DNA of 64,000 nucleotides from Xyrauchen texanus. Its lineage: Eukaryota; Chordata; Actinopteri; Cypriniformes; Catostomidae. Under the pieces are notes generated by a model that was not told the DNA's origin, made no database searches, and saw nothing but the letters and a program-made list of their open reading frames with translations. Positions 49,004 through 59,583 of this stretch are shown one piece after another. The stretch covers positions 9,250,620 through 9,314,619 of the forward strand of contig NC_068297.1 in the NCBI RefSeq assembly GCF_025860055.1. The letters run 5' to 3'. Both the position numbers and the translations under genes were made by a program. Position 1 is the stretch's first letter. Each line of letters starts with the position of its first letter.

Positions 49004-49172
49004 GCTTTAATGGCTTACATTACACTTACTACAAGTAAAACCCCCTTAAGTAACCCGGGGTAAAGTGTCTTACTCAAAGTGGTGATTGTTAACGGATTGA
49101 CCCTCACAGGGTCTGAACCTAGTGTATGACCTTTCAATTACCAGCCCAGAGCTTTAATTACACACCACTCCA
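49004..49172 (-). repeat. Degraded tRNA-type SINE (family 2-like)
   Basis: Order of 'gacagatgctttaatggctt', 'cttactacaagtaaa', 'aagtgtcttactcaaagtgg', 'tctgaacctagtgtatgacc' parallels the inverted SINE at 35838-36006, with many changes. Confidence 0.55.
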
Positions 49173-51256
49173 TTCATTAACTTAATGGAAGTGCGGGGTG
49201 TAGAGATACAAAAAGACATGGGTCTTTAAAAATGTGTCGGGCTCTCTCTCTCGAGGCTCTCCGTTTGCTGCTTTTTATGCCGCTCTCCTCATGCTACTGA
49301 AATTAGACACCGGTGTTAGACATAATTTAGCTCAGGTGTAAGCGCCCTTACCGCTTTTCCCTCCCAGACGGGCGCTAGACCACGCCCCCGCTGCCACAAT
49401 ATCATAAAACAGTACCACTTTACATGACGGTGTCTGTGTTATACAGATTTAACGAGTTAAAATAGTCATAAAAATAACAATTATAAGCAGCTCCACAAAC
49501 TAAATACATTTTAAGTACACGTTGTTCATTACTATTTCTCAGTATTTACATGTAATACAACATTAAATCTAATGTAAAGTGTCACTATAATCCTCAACAT
49601 GTATTCAACATTTAATTTGCTTAAACCTAAAATGCATTTAAATGACTCATCTCAAGTAGTTATTTTTCAGGCACATGCATTTGGGATCATTTGATGAAGC
49701 ATCTGAGTGCACGAATGATGCATTGCTGTCACAGCTGGGCATTCATAAGCTTTTAGATCTAATCCCTGGACATACTGCTGATTTCCAACTGTTCACTCTC
49801 TACCCAAGCCAGCAAAACCCACCGCTGACCCACTTGACATTTCTGTATTACATTTGCAGTCAAAACACAATTCTAGTCTGCAAGTTCCACTGTTTGTGTA
49901 GTTATATAAGTACTGTATATGCTCTCAGATTTTGTGGTGTAGAAGAGGCACCTAATCCTGTTTCGTGTGTCAGGATTAGTTCAACATCTCCCTAACAAAT
50001 AAGGTGATTAAAAAATTAAAAGAAAATAATAAAAAAAGAAAAGAAAAATATATATTTTCCTACTAAGGCAAAAATAATATATATACTGTATAAAAAAAAA
50101 CTATTGTGAAACAATTAGAAAGCTTTCCAAAATAAGCTAAGCCTGTAAGCAACTATAACTCTTCAACTATAAAAACAACAACAAGTAAACAAAAACAAAA
50201 AGGAAAACCCAACCTCTGCTGCTTCTAACAAGAATAATTTAAATAGACCTGCCTTCTACAAAAGACACAAATCGGAGATATGTATGAAATGATAATATCC
50301 AGAACTGAAACCAAATTACAAAAACAAACTACAAAATAATACTCATAATAATTTATATAAACATTCAAATCTAACCAAAATGAAACTACAAATGCACAAG
50401 ACTAATCATCGAAACAATTGTAAAAATGTGGACAGATAAATGAAGTGGTTCAGTCCAATTTCCTGCTGGATTGGTATAAAAGGCGGAGCCAAGCTTTTAC
50501 TTCTCCATTTGACTTACAGAATCAGGAAATACTAACAGTAACTTGTTTGGATTAAGGTGCTGCAACTGAACAAGTTGTAAATGTGCATTCTGTTGCGTAT
50601 ACTAGTGATGGCATAAGAAAACCTTTCAGAAACTTTTGAGTCAGTTGAACCAAATGCTTCGAAAAATTATTTATTGAACTATATTATATATGTTGGAACA
50701 CTGCATACTGATGACTTCTGCTGGTCACAGGTGTGTAAATGTAATCGGAAGTCTCAAGTCAGAAGCAGCTACAATGACACAATGCATTGAAAATTACTTA
50801 CCTGTATTTGTCATATTTTTCATTATGATCAACAATATCCTGGAATAAACAGATGTAAGTCTGTCTATATCTGATTTTTTGGTGAAATAAATAGTTAAAT
50901 TACATAATAATTTGATTGAAAACTGTGGAGACTGTGAATCAGAATTGAGGCAAACGATTATCACAGTCACTTGAAAAGTGAAAAGCATAATTTAATAGCC
51001 ATTACACACCTGAAAACATTAATATAAGTGAACAGAACTGCTTGTAACATCTCATAACACTCCCTTTGATGCTGTGAACTCTTTATTTACTTATCGCCTT
51101 TACTAAGACAATTTATGGATGCGCTTTATGAATGCTTAAAACAAGAAGGGTTGATGTGGTCCGCAGAATGCATTTACAACAAGCCACACGTTTACACACG
51201 ACACAGAACAAGTTAATTTTTGGCTACATTCCTGTTATATACTGTTGTATATATAT
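49173..51256. other. Intergenic DNA with an orphan TATA-like motif
   Basis: 'attggtataaaaggcggagc' at about 50470-50489 looks like a core promoter (ATTGG followed by TATAAAAG at 50475-50482), but no ORF or splice pattern follows. 49985-50420 is A-rich. A 106-codon frame at 49675-49995 has no recognised domain. Confidence 0.35.
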
Positions 51257-51471
51257 CAGTTAAGTGGTGGTGTAGTGGGCTAAAGCACATAACTAGTAAA
51301 CTGTTAATCAGAAGGACGCTGGTTCGATCTCCACAGCCACCACCATTGTGTCCTTGAGCAAGGCACTTAACTCCAGGTTGCTCTGGGGGGGATTGTCTCT
51401 GTAATAAGGGCTCTGTAAGTCGCTTTGTATAAAAGCATCTGCCAAATGCATAAATGTAAATGTAAATATCG
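51257..51471 (+). repeat. tRNA-derived SINE (family 2)
   Basis: 'gtggtggtgtagtgggctaa', 'ggttcgatctccacagccac', 'gtgtccttgagcaaggcact', 'gtcgctttgtataaaagcat', 'aaatgtaaatgtaaat' tail. Confidence 0.9.
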
Positions 51472-52230
51472 CAAGCCAAGTTTGCATTCTAAAACTCATT
51501 GCCAGTTGGCTTAATTCCTGCTTGTACACTACTCACAGATGGGAGTAAATATTTGTGAGGAACATATATAAAACATGAGATAGTCTACAATTCCAAGCCA
51601 CAACAATAAAACAAATCATAAATCCACATTAGACTCATTGAATGACTACGTCAAATGAAGATATAGCCAACTAGCATCTGGCTATTGATGTTATAGGTCA
51701 TAAAATGTGTGTTTTTTTATGGTTGCCACCAAATAAAAGAGGTATTTTAATAGTACCTAGTTTATACAAAGTTTCTAAGCAGATTCTACCTACAGTACTG
51801 GTTACTCTACATGTTTTGACTGTTTTGACTTGAATGTGCTTCTATCAACCAAAACAATCTGAAATCTGAGGATCCAAATTAGTGTTCTGGCATTCTTTAG
51901 CTTTATAAACACAGTGGTGCGAATTCAAAGAATAGCTTTTGCATCAGTGCAAAAATGTGCATCTTATTTACTACCCGGTCACAATCTCCACTGGTTTAGT
52001 GCTGCATAATGGGTATTTAAGTTCACCAAAACTGGCCTGTAAGCGGGTGAATTCCTCACTGCAAATTGCTGTCGGTGCCATTTTCAACCTTGTCTCATAT
52101 AATTAACTTTATTGTAACAAAATTTTTGTAACAATAGAGTGTTATGTACCGAATTCTGTGTTTCGTGTTTTATTCATGAAAACCTCCTAATTTTCACCTT
52201 AAAAACCAACCATCTGAATTTAATTTCACT
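51472..52230. other. Intergenic DNA, no gene seen
   Basis: AT-rich, nothing identified. Confidence 0.4.
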
Positions 52231-52300
52231 CGCTTTTGGCGCCCCGTGCAGGACATTTCACTTGGAAACTGCAGCCAAACATTTAATAAGAGTGGTAATT
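52231..52300 (+). repeat. SINE 3'-body fragment (family of 8887-9062)
   Basis: 'cgcttttggcgccccgtgca' then 'ggacatttcacttggaaact' then 'gcagccaaac', the same words as the 3' body at 8887-8965 read on its minus strand. No tRNA head. Confidence 0.65.
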
Positions 52301-52395
52301 TCGTTTTTCAAAAATGTTGCAGAGGTCACGTAGTGTTCATAAGACCACGCTGGCTACTTGTCTGGGTGTGTTTGAGCATTACCTGATTTATATTA

Positions 52396-52857
52396 TGTAG
52401 CATCCAGTCAATATTGAGAAGGCCAGAACTGATGGTTAAATGATTTTTATTGCCGTCTGTGTCATTAACCAACGTAAGAGCTGAGCAAACACAAATAAAT
52501 CCATACATTACCGTCACATTTCGACCGTTACACAGCTCATTACATTAGTTTCAATCCGTTAGCATTATCAAATTATACATTTTATGATAAACATTTCAAG
52601 TGTCTCAAATATAAGCTTCGTTAACTTTACAAACCTTGTTCCCCCAATTGACCGAAGCTAAACCTTGTAGTTTTAACTGTTTTTTCCGTGAACCTATTCA
52701 GACCTTTCTTTCGTCTTCTTCGTCGTTCGTTAAACTGATTTCCGTTACCATACTTCCGGTTTCTATGGTTACCAAGTGAAGCTCGATACCGTAATAATGA
52801 AACCTTATAGCATAACTATAATCAAAATGGTACTTAACTACTCTGTTGGTCTTTACA
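52396..52857 (-). repeat. BEL/Pao 3' LTR
   Basis: 462 bp, same length as the other LTR, with five substitutions between them (about 1.1%) and no indel. Confidence 0.95.
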
Positions 52858-53012
52858 CTCCCATCAAATTATTTGCTGTTACACACACATAAAACACAAA
52901 TAATTTCTTAAAATTACTTAACCAGAATATAGAAATAACCTTGTAAACATGTTACAACTGTAACTTCGACATTTCAATACACTTAAGCATTGTAAATTTG
53001 CTTTTCACAATC

Positions 53013-54659
53013 TTATAGTAGCAGAACTAACTTATGAACTGGGCGTTCTACTACAGACATTTTGTTCACACGTTTACCCCTTTTGGTAAGATTTCTGTCT
53101 GCAAAGCCTATTTTGACCTTTCTGACAAGTCCATCTGTATCTTTCACAGTGTCCAAGATTCGTCCAAGTTTCCACTGGGATCGAGGTTGTATTTCATCCT
53201 TGTCCATTACTATATCTCCTATTTTCAAGTTTCTATTAGGCTTGTGCCATTTTTGTCTGACCATTATGTTCTGCAGGTACTCCCTTTTCCATCTGCTCCA
53301 AAACTGTTCGAGCAAGTACTGCACTTGACGCCATCGTTTTTGTGCATACAAGTCCTCCTTAACGAACTGTCCTGGGGGAGGCAGAGGAATGGAGGTTTTC
53401 ATTGTGACAAGATGATTTGGAGTTAGCGGCTCCAAACTGTTTGGATCATTGAGATTGTCTGTTGTTAGGGGGCGGCTGTTTACTATAGCAGCTGCTTCAT
53501 ACAAGAAGGTTCTGAGTGAAGAGTCGGTGAGTCGACCTGGTGTGAGAGCCAATGTTGCATTAAGAACATTTCTCACAGTCCGTATCTGTCGTTCCCATAC
53601 TCCACCTGCGTGACTAGCATGAGGTGTGTTTAGGACAAAGTCGCATTGTTTTTCTGCAAGGAAGGTTGTTAGTTTGTCAGTGTCGATTTCGTCTTGTGCT
53701 ACATTCAGTTCGTTTTTAGCACCTACAAAGTTAGTACCCTGATCGCATTTTATTTGTCTGACAGAGCCTCTTAGAGCGATGAAGCATCTGAGTCCATTTA
53801 TAAAAGCGTCCGTTGATAGATCCTCTAACATTTCGACATGAATTGCACGTGAATAAAAGCATGTGAAAAGGAGGCCATACCTTTTATATTCTTTCCTTGC
53901 TTGTTTGGTCAAGAACGGTCCAAAAACATCCATACCACAGTATGTAAAAGGTGGCGAGTATTCCACTCTTTCTGTGGGTAAGTCTCTCATTTTTTGTCCT
54001 TCCACAGGTCTCCTTTGTTTCCGACAAAACACACACTGGTGTATGTAGGATGCAACCGTTTGACTCAACTTTGGAATCCAATAGCCATTGGATCGTATCT
54101 CGTTCATTGTGAAGCCCTTTCCCTGATGATTGACCCTTTCGTGACAGTGAGCAATTATCAGTTTTGTAACGTGATGTTCTCTGGGTATGATTGTGGGATG
54201 TTTCAATGAGCTAGGAACAGATGAGTGCCGGAGCCTTCCTCCCACCTTGAGCACATTGTCCTTGTCCAAGAAAACATCCAAGTTGTACATTTTATTGTTC
54301 GTTGGAAGTTGTTTGCCTTTGTTTAATGTCTCTATTTCGTTTTGATATGCTTGTCTTTGTAAGTCTTTGATAATCACAGTTTCTGCGTTTTGTCTTTCAG
54401 TTACAGTTGTGAGTGTCTTTGATTTGTCTTTGAGCAGGTATCGTCTGAGACGTGCGACTGCGCTGACTGCACGGGACCAGGATGAGAATTTTGTGAGCCG
54501 GTCACTAAGGTTTGTATGTTCAACCGTTTCTGAGTTTAGTGTCTGTACCTTTCTCACCTCTGGATCTCCTACTGGAAGTACGGCGGTCTCTTTTGTTGGA
54601 AGCTGTATTTTCTTTTCCCACAGGAAGTGAGGGCCTGTGAACCAATTAGATGAAAGCAA
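53013..54659 (-). pseudogene. BEL/Pao pol, integrase part
   Basis: 548 open codons beginning directly after an in-frame TAA (54660-54662) and in the same frame as the upstream pol ORF, so it is the tail of one broken polyprotein. It has no true initiator; translation would have to begin from a TTG. Domains in order: H2C2 zinc region (HCHERVNHQGKG ... CVFCRKQRRP), integrase core with its catalytic acids in GMDVFGPF, KCDQGTNF and GGVWERQIRTVR, and a C-terminal DUF5641-like domain (WKLGRILDTV). The integrase itself shows no lesion. It would insert the cDNA copy into the genome. Confidence 0.9.
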
Positions 54660-54722
54660 TTAATTTACAGATGTGCCCCTGGATGCCATATCTGCTGGGT
54701 TTTCGTTGGTAGGCACATAAAA

Positions 54723-57248
54723 CTATTGTTGCAGTGAAGTACTGTTGCGGATTTTCTGCACTCTATTGGCAACAAACGTGTGAAAATGTCTCGCATCGTT
54801 GTTTATGTATCCTAGAGTGACCTTTGAGTCTGTCCAGAAGAACTCTTCAACATTGTCATAGAGCAGTTCCTCTCTTAGCGTGTTACTTACAGCGACTGAT
54901 ACTGTGGCTGTGGTGAGTTCTAACCTTGGGATTGTGGTGACTTTTGTTGGAGAGACTCGTGCTTTGCCCATGATGAAGGTACAGTGAATGTCTTCCCTTT
55001 TGTTTATGAGTCTGAGATAAGAGCACTGTCCATATCCTGCGGTGCTTGCATCAGAAAAGTGGTGTATTTCTCTTTTTACCACTTCTCCAAAATCTGCAGG
55101 AACATAACATCTGCTGATCTGCACATTTTTTAGATTGTGTAGATCTCCTTTCCAGCACTCCCACCGTGGCTTAAGATGTTCAAGTAGCGGGTCGTCCCAG
55201 TCTGTTCCTTGACGACACATTTCTTGGAGAATCCCCTTTCCTTTGAGCACATAGGGAGCAATGAAACCAAGGGGGTCGTATATTGCTGCGACTGTGGACA
55301 AGATGCCACGCCTGGTTGGTGGTTGGTCCTTTAGTGTGATGTTGAATGTAAAGCAATCCTTCTTCACATTCCAATAAATACCAAGTGCTCTTTCTGTCTG
55401 AATTTCTTTGAACGTCAAGTCCTTTGTTTTTGTATCTGTTGCATGCTCTGAAATTGGGATGCTTTTTAAAACTTCCGAGTTGTTGGACACGAATTTGTGT
55501 AACCTTAGTCCACCTTTTGCACATAGTTCACGTGCTTCCTTTGCCAGTTGTATAGCATCCTTTACTGTCTCTGCACTGGTGACTCCATCGTCTACATAGA
55601 AGTCTCTTGCTATGAATTGTGAGCCAACTGGATATGCAGAACTGTTCTCTTTGGCTAAATGTTTGAGTCCATAGTTTGCACAACCGGGTGATGAAACGGC
55701 GCCAAAGAGGTGTACTGTCATCCTGTATGCTTGTGGTTGGCTGTTCATGTCTCCATCTTTCCACCATACGAAGCGCAAGTAGTTGCGATCATTTTCTTTG
55801 ACTTGGAACTGGTGAAACATTTTTTCAATGTCGCACATGAGAGCTACTTGGTGCTGTCTGAAGCGCAAAAGCACACCAGTTAAGTTGTTGATCATGTAAG
55901 GACCGTTCAGTAAATGCTCGTTAAGACAGGTACCTTTGTGCTTTGCGGAGCAGTCGAAGACCACGTGCAACCTCTCGGGTTTCTTTGGATGATAGATGCC
56001 GTGGTGTGGTATGTACCACGTCTCTCCGGGCGGTCCATTATCATCAGTCTCTTCGGCATCACCTTCTTTGATGATGTCGCTCGTGTATTTCATGTAGTCA
56101 TTTTTGTATTTTTCTTCTTTTCTGAATTTGCGTTTGAGCTGGTTTAGTCTGATTTCAGCGAGTTGTCTATTATCTGGCATTTGTGGTCTCTCTTTGAATG
56201 GTAATGGCATTTCAAAATGTCCACTTTCAGTCTGTGTTATGCCATGCTCGAGTTTCTGAAGGAATACTAAATCTTCTTGCGACACAGTCTTCTCATTCCC
56301 GTCAGTCTCTTTAAAATCTCTTTCCAAAGCACGTATTGCGTCTGCTGGAGTGGAGGGAGGGATTTCTTTAACGGTGACTCGGTGACAGAGACTGCTCTCC
56401 AAATCTGTTTCGTTGCATGGTGTCGAGTTTCCAACTATGCTCCATCCTAAATCAGTGTGAATGGCATAGGGCTCATTTTCTTTACCTAAAATTACTTGTT
56501 TGGGTGCGAGAGCTCTAGGCCAAGTATAACCTATGAGGAGACGTACTTCACAACTGAGGAGTGGAGGGACCTCGTCTACAATCGATAGGAAGTGACTCCA
56601 CTGTTTGGCTGTTTCACATGTAGGTATGTGTTCTCTGTTAGCAGGTATGTAATCCTTTGTGTATGCAGTGGGGAGCTTTATGACTGTGGCTGAGTTATAA
56701 CCTCTCACTAAGAGATCAGACACCTTTCCACTGCTTACAACTGCATTTCTACCCATCATAGTGGTTAGTTTCAGCTTTACTGGACAAACATCTGCCTGTA
56801 GCTCATGTGTGACATCCTGATCAATGAATACAGTGTCGCTCTGTCTGTCTAATAACGCATAGACCAGTTTTTCCTTGAGTGGATTAGTGGTAGTTGACAG
56901 CCACACTGGAACTATCATTGAGGTGCTGACTGACTGTTCAGATCTGGCAACATTAAGTGACATAACTGTTGCTGTTTCAGGTAAGTTACCTTGAGATGGA
57001 TTGTTTGTGCTTGCACGTGTTTCTCTCTGCAGACCGTTCCTGAAATTTTCATCATGAAGACATGTTGGGTGTCGCTTTGTGCAAGTTTCACAAACGAGTC
57101 GGCGTTTGCAGTCCTTAGCACTGTGTCCTTGTTTTAGACAGCCACAACAAAGTCTATTGTCTTTCACATGTTTCTTTCTGTTTTCTAGAAACATTTTCAA
57201 GAGGTCAGGGCACTTGTGAAGTTGATGGTGCCTTGGCACATTGTGCAT
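54723..57248 (-). pseudogene. BEL/Pao pol, zinc knuckle to RNase H
   Basis: 841 open codons. Near the N-terminus a zinc knuckle (CCGCLKQGHSAKDC) and further CETCTKRHPTCLH. Next the aspartic-protease-like domain, where the active-site triad expected as D-S/T-G reads D-R-Q (56841-56849). Then A17/RT sequence (RLHVVFDCSAK, DIEKMFHQFQV) with the catalytic FYVDDG (about 55584-55601), and RNase H (HHFSDASTAGYGQCSY ... FFWTDSKVTLGYI). It ends at TAG 54723-54725, then 20 more codons to TAA 54660-54662 in the same frame. It overlaps the gag ORF by 52 bp in a different frame. Products would be an RNA-dependent polymerase and its processing enzyme. Confidence 0.9.
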
Positions 57249-58987
57249 GGAGAGCCGTTAGGTGTTTTTGTTATTGTCCTTTTATCACTTTGTTCAGTTG
57301 TGTTTGTGTTAAATACACTTGCCTTGTTTCTTTTGATTTCCCTTGTGTTTCTTTTGTCGCTGTTTGTTTCAGGGCAGCGAAGTGCATGAATGGAGGTGAC
57401 TGGGTTGCAGGCGACTTCAGCTTCTAATGAGAGGAAGGAGGCAAAGGCACTAAAACTTGGAAACTCACCGCCCTGCATTAAAGTCTTTGTTACCTGCCTG
57501 TTCCATCTTGTGTTTATCCAGTCTGGTAGTTTGTGCAGCAGTTTTTGGTTTTCTTCGCTGTCATTAAGTATCTGTAGCCCCTTTACATGAGGCATTGCAA
57601 GCATGCATGCATTTATGAAATCTGCAAATGCCCTTAGTCCATCAGCATCTCTAGACTGCACCTTAGGCCAGTTTGATAGCCTTTCCCTAAATGCCTTCTG
57701 TATCACGAATGGCTGGCTGTACCTTTGGTTTAATTTGTCCCACGCGTCTTTGTATGCCTCCTCGTCGTTTCTAAAGAAAGTCCCTTCAAGGCATTTTCGA
57801 GCTGGGCCTGTTACATATCTTTTCAAATAGTACAACTTCTCTGCTGCTGATATGCCCTTTTGTTCAATCAGTGATATGAACGTGGATTTCCATTCAATAA
57901 AGCTTATTGGTTCGCCACTAAACACTGTTGGTTCTGGCGTGGGAAGTCTGTTCAGTTTGATGCTGTCCTGCACTGCTTGAGCTAGTTGAGTGACACTAGG
58001 GGGAGTTGTTTGCACAGGAATGAAAGAGAGTGCTGGTGTGGGCTGTTTGGATGTGAAGTATGGGCTCACCTGTTCACCTTTTATTGACTGTACATCATCC
58101 ACCTGTGATAACTCTCTGTCATATGCTTCAAACCTGGCTCGAGCTGCTTTCACGTCCTTCTGTGCTTTCAAGCGTTCCAACTCTGATGTTTGAGCTGCTA
58201 TTTGTTTCTTGTGTTCCTCCTCTAGAGCCTTTATCTTTTCCTGTTGTCTTTGTTCCTCTAGTACAATCTCATATTCAGCCTCCTTTGCAGCTAGCTCTGC
58301 CGCTGCATCGGCTCGTTTCGCTGTGAGCTGTGAAGCTGAGGACCGTTGGCTGCGATTTGATGCTGCGGTTGAGCTATATATGGACTGGGCGTAGTCGTGC
58401 TTTAAAAGTCCGCGTAAACGAGTCCTTTCGCGCTCTGCATCAAAATCCTCATCAACACCACTTAATCTTTCCAGAATTATCCTTACGATGTCATGAGTTA
58501 TTGCATCACATGCATCAATTTTTCTCCTTATGTCAGATGATGGTGCCATTTGGTTTCTTATTTCTGAATATAACTTTAATACATCATCTCTCCTTTGCTC
58601 TATTATGTCTGCAAGTTCTGACATCTCCTCGTCCGTGATATCTAACTTTAACCTTTCTCTTGTTTCGCGTACCTGTGTTTTCCATTGTACATAAAGAGAA
58701 CTTAGTCCTTTTTCCCTCTTTCTCATTTCTTCCCTTTGGAATGTTATCATCTTTTCCGTTTGTACTTTAACTCTTTCAGAACGTCTTGGCAACTCTGACA
58801 TGCTTTGAGCTTTATCTTGAAGCTCTGTTAAGATTTGTTCTTTACATGCGATAGAATCTTTAATGTTTTGTCTATCCTCAATTTCATCTTTAAGTGAGTC
58901 CTTTAAATCTTGAATTTCTTGTTGTAGACTTGTGATCTGTTCATTCATGTCGATTTGACTTACTGAAGCAGCCTGTGATCCTTCCAT
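57197..58987 (-). CDS. BEL/Pao gag (DUF1759-type capsid protein)
   Basis: 596 codons from an ATG at 58987. The N-terminal third is a long, charged, coiled-coil-like region (heptads such as ITSLQQEIQDLKDSLKDEIE and a Glu/Lys/Gln-rich stretch EEQRQQEKIKALEEEHKKQI). The C-terminal half has the DUF1759 gag signature: EPTVFSGEPISFIEWKSTF, then KLYYLKRYVTGPARKCLEG. The ORF ends in 'CTMCQG' followed by unrelated residues, because the first zinc knuckle passes into the other frame within 57197-57248. Gag would coat the RNA in virus-like particles. Confidence 0.9.
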   Translation of the reverse strand: MEGSQAASVSQIDMNEQITSLQQEIQDLKDSLKDEIEDRQNIKDSIACKEQILTELQDKAQSMSELPRRSERVKVQTEKMITFQREEMRKREKGLSSLYVQWKTQVRETRERLKLDITDEEMSELADIIEQRRDDVLKLYSEIRNQMAPSSDIRRKIDACDAITHDIVRIILERLSGVDEDFDAERERTRLRGLLKHDYAQSIYSSTAASNRSQRSSASQLTAKRADAAAELAAKEAEYEIVLEEQRQQEKIKALEEEHKKQIAAQTSELERLKAQKDVKAARARFEAYDRELSQVDDVQSIKGEQVSPYFTSKQPTPALSFIPVQTTPPSVTQLAQAVQDSIKLNRLPTPEPTVFSGEPISFIEWKSTFISLIEQKGISAAEKLYYLKRYVTGPARKCLEGTFFRNDEEAYKDAWDKLNQRYSQPFVIQKAFRERLSNWPKVQSRDADGLRAFADFINACMLAMPHVKGLQILNDSEENQKLLHKLPDWINTRWNRQVTKTLMQGGEFPSFSAFASFLSLEAEVACNPVTSIHALRCPETNSDKRNTREIKRNKASVFNTNTTEQSDKRTITKTPNGSPCTMCQGTINFTSALTS

Positions 58988-59116
58988 TTTGAGTACTTTT
59001 CGTTGAACTGTTTTATTCTCTGACCAACTTCTGCCATCTGCTGGACATCTAGGGTACTGCCGTTGGATCTTGTATCCACGTTGTGCAGCATGTGGCGGTG
59101 GCCGTCAAGCTCTTAC

Positions 59117-59578
59117 TGTAGCATCCAGTCAATATTGAGAAGGCCAGAACTGATGGTTAAATGATTTTTATTGCCGTCTGTGTCATTAACCAACGTAAGA
59201 GCTGAGCAAACACAAATAAAACCATACATTACCGTCACATTTCGACCGTTACACAGCTCATTACATTAGTTTCAATCCGTTAGCATTATCAAATTATACA
59301 TTTTATGATAAACATTTCAAGTGTCTCAAATATAAGCTTCGTTAACTTTACAAACCTTGTTCCCCCTATTGACCGAAGCTAAACCTTGTAGTTTTAACTG
59401 TTTTTTCCGTGAACCTATTCAGACCTTTCTTTCGTCTTCTTCGTCGTTCGTTAAACTGATTTCCATTACCATACTTCCGGTTTCTATGGTTACCAAGTGA
59501 AGCTCGATACCGTAATAATGAAACCTTATAGCGTAACTATAATCAAAATGGTGCTTAACTACTCTGTTGGTCTTTACA
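59117..59578 (-). repeat. BEL/Pao 5' LTR
   Basis: Upstream LTR for the minus-strand element; would carry its promoter. No convincing tRNA primer-binding site was pinned immediately inside it. Confidence 0.95.
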
Positions 59579-59583
59579 TATTA

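Larger units (their letters stand above)
52396..59578 (-). mobile_element. BEL/Pao LTR retrotransposon, full length (7183 bp), young
   Basis: Two 462-bp LTRs (52396-52857 and 59117-59578) bound gag and pol reading frames on the minus strand. A 5-bp target duplication TATTA flanks it (52391-52395 and 59579-59583). Reading on the minus strand the LTR begins TGTAAAGACC and ends GATGCTACA (TG...CA). A purine stretch GATGGGAG (52858-52865) abuts the 3' LTR as the polypurine tract. Domain order gag, protease, RT, RNase H, integrase and the DUF1759/A17-type sequence identify BEL/Pao. There is no env-like ORF. One frameshift and two stops disable it. Confidence 0.95.

Noticed and set aside
52396..59578. 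Endogenous retrovirus with envelope
   Set aside because: Domain order and gag type are BEL/Pao and there is no env-like ORF after integrase.
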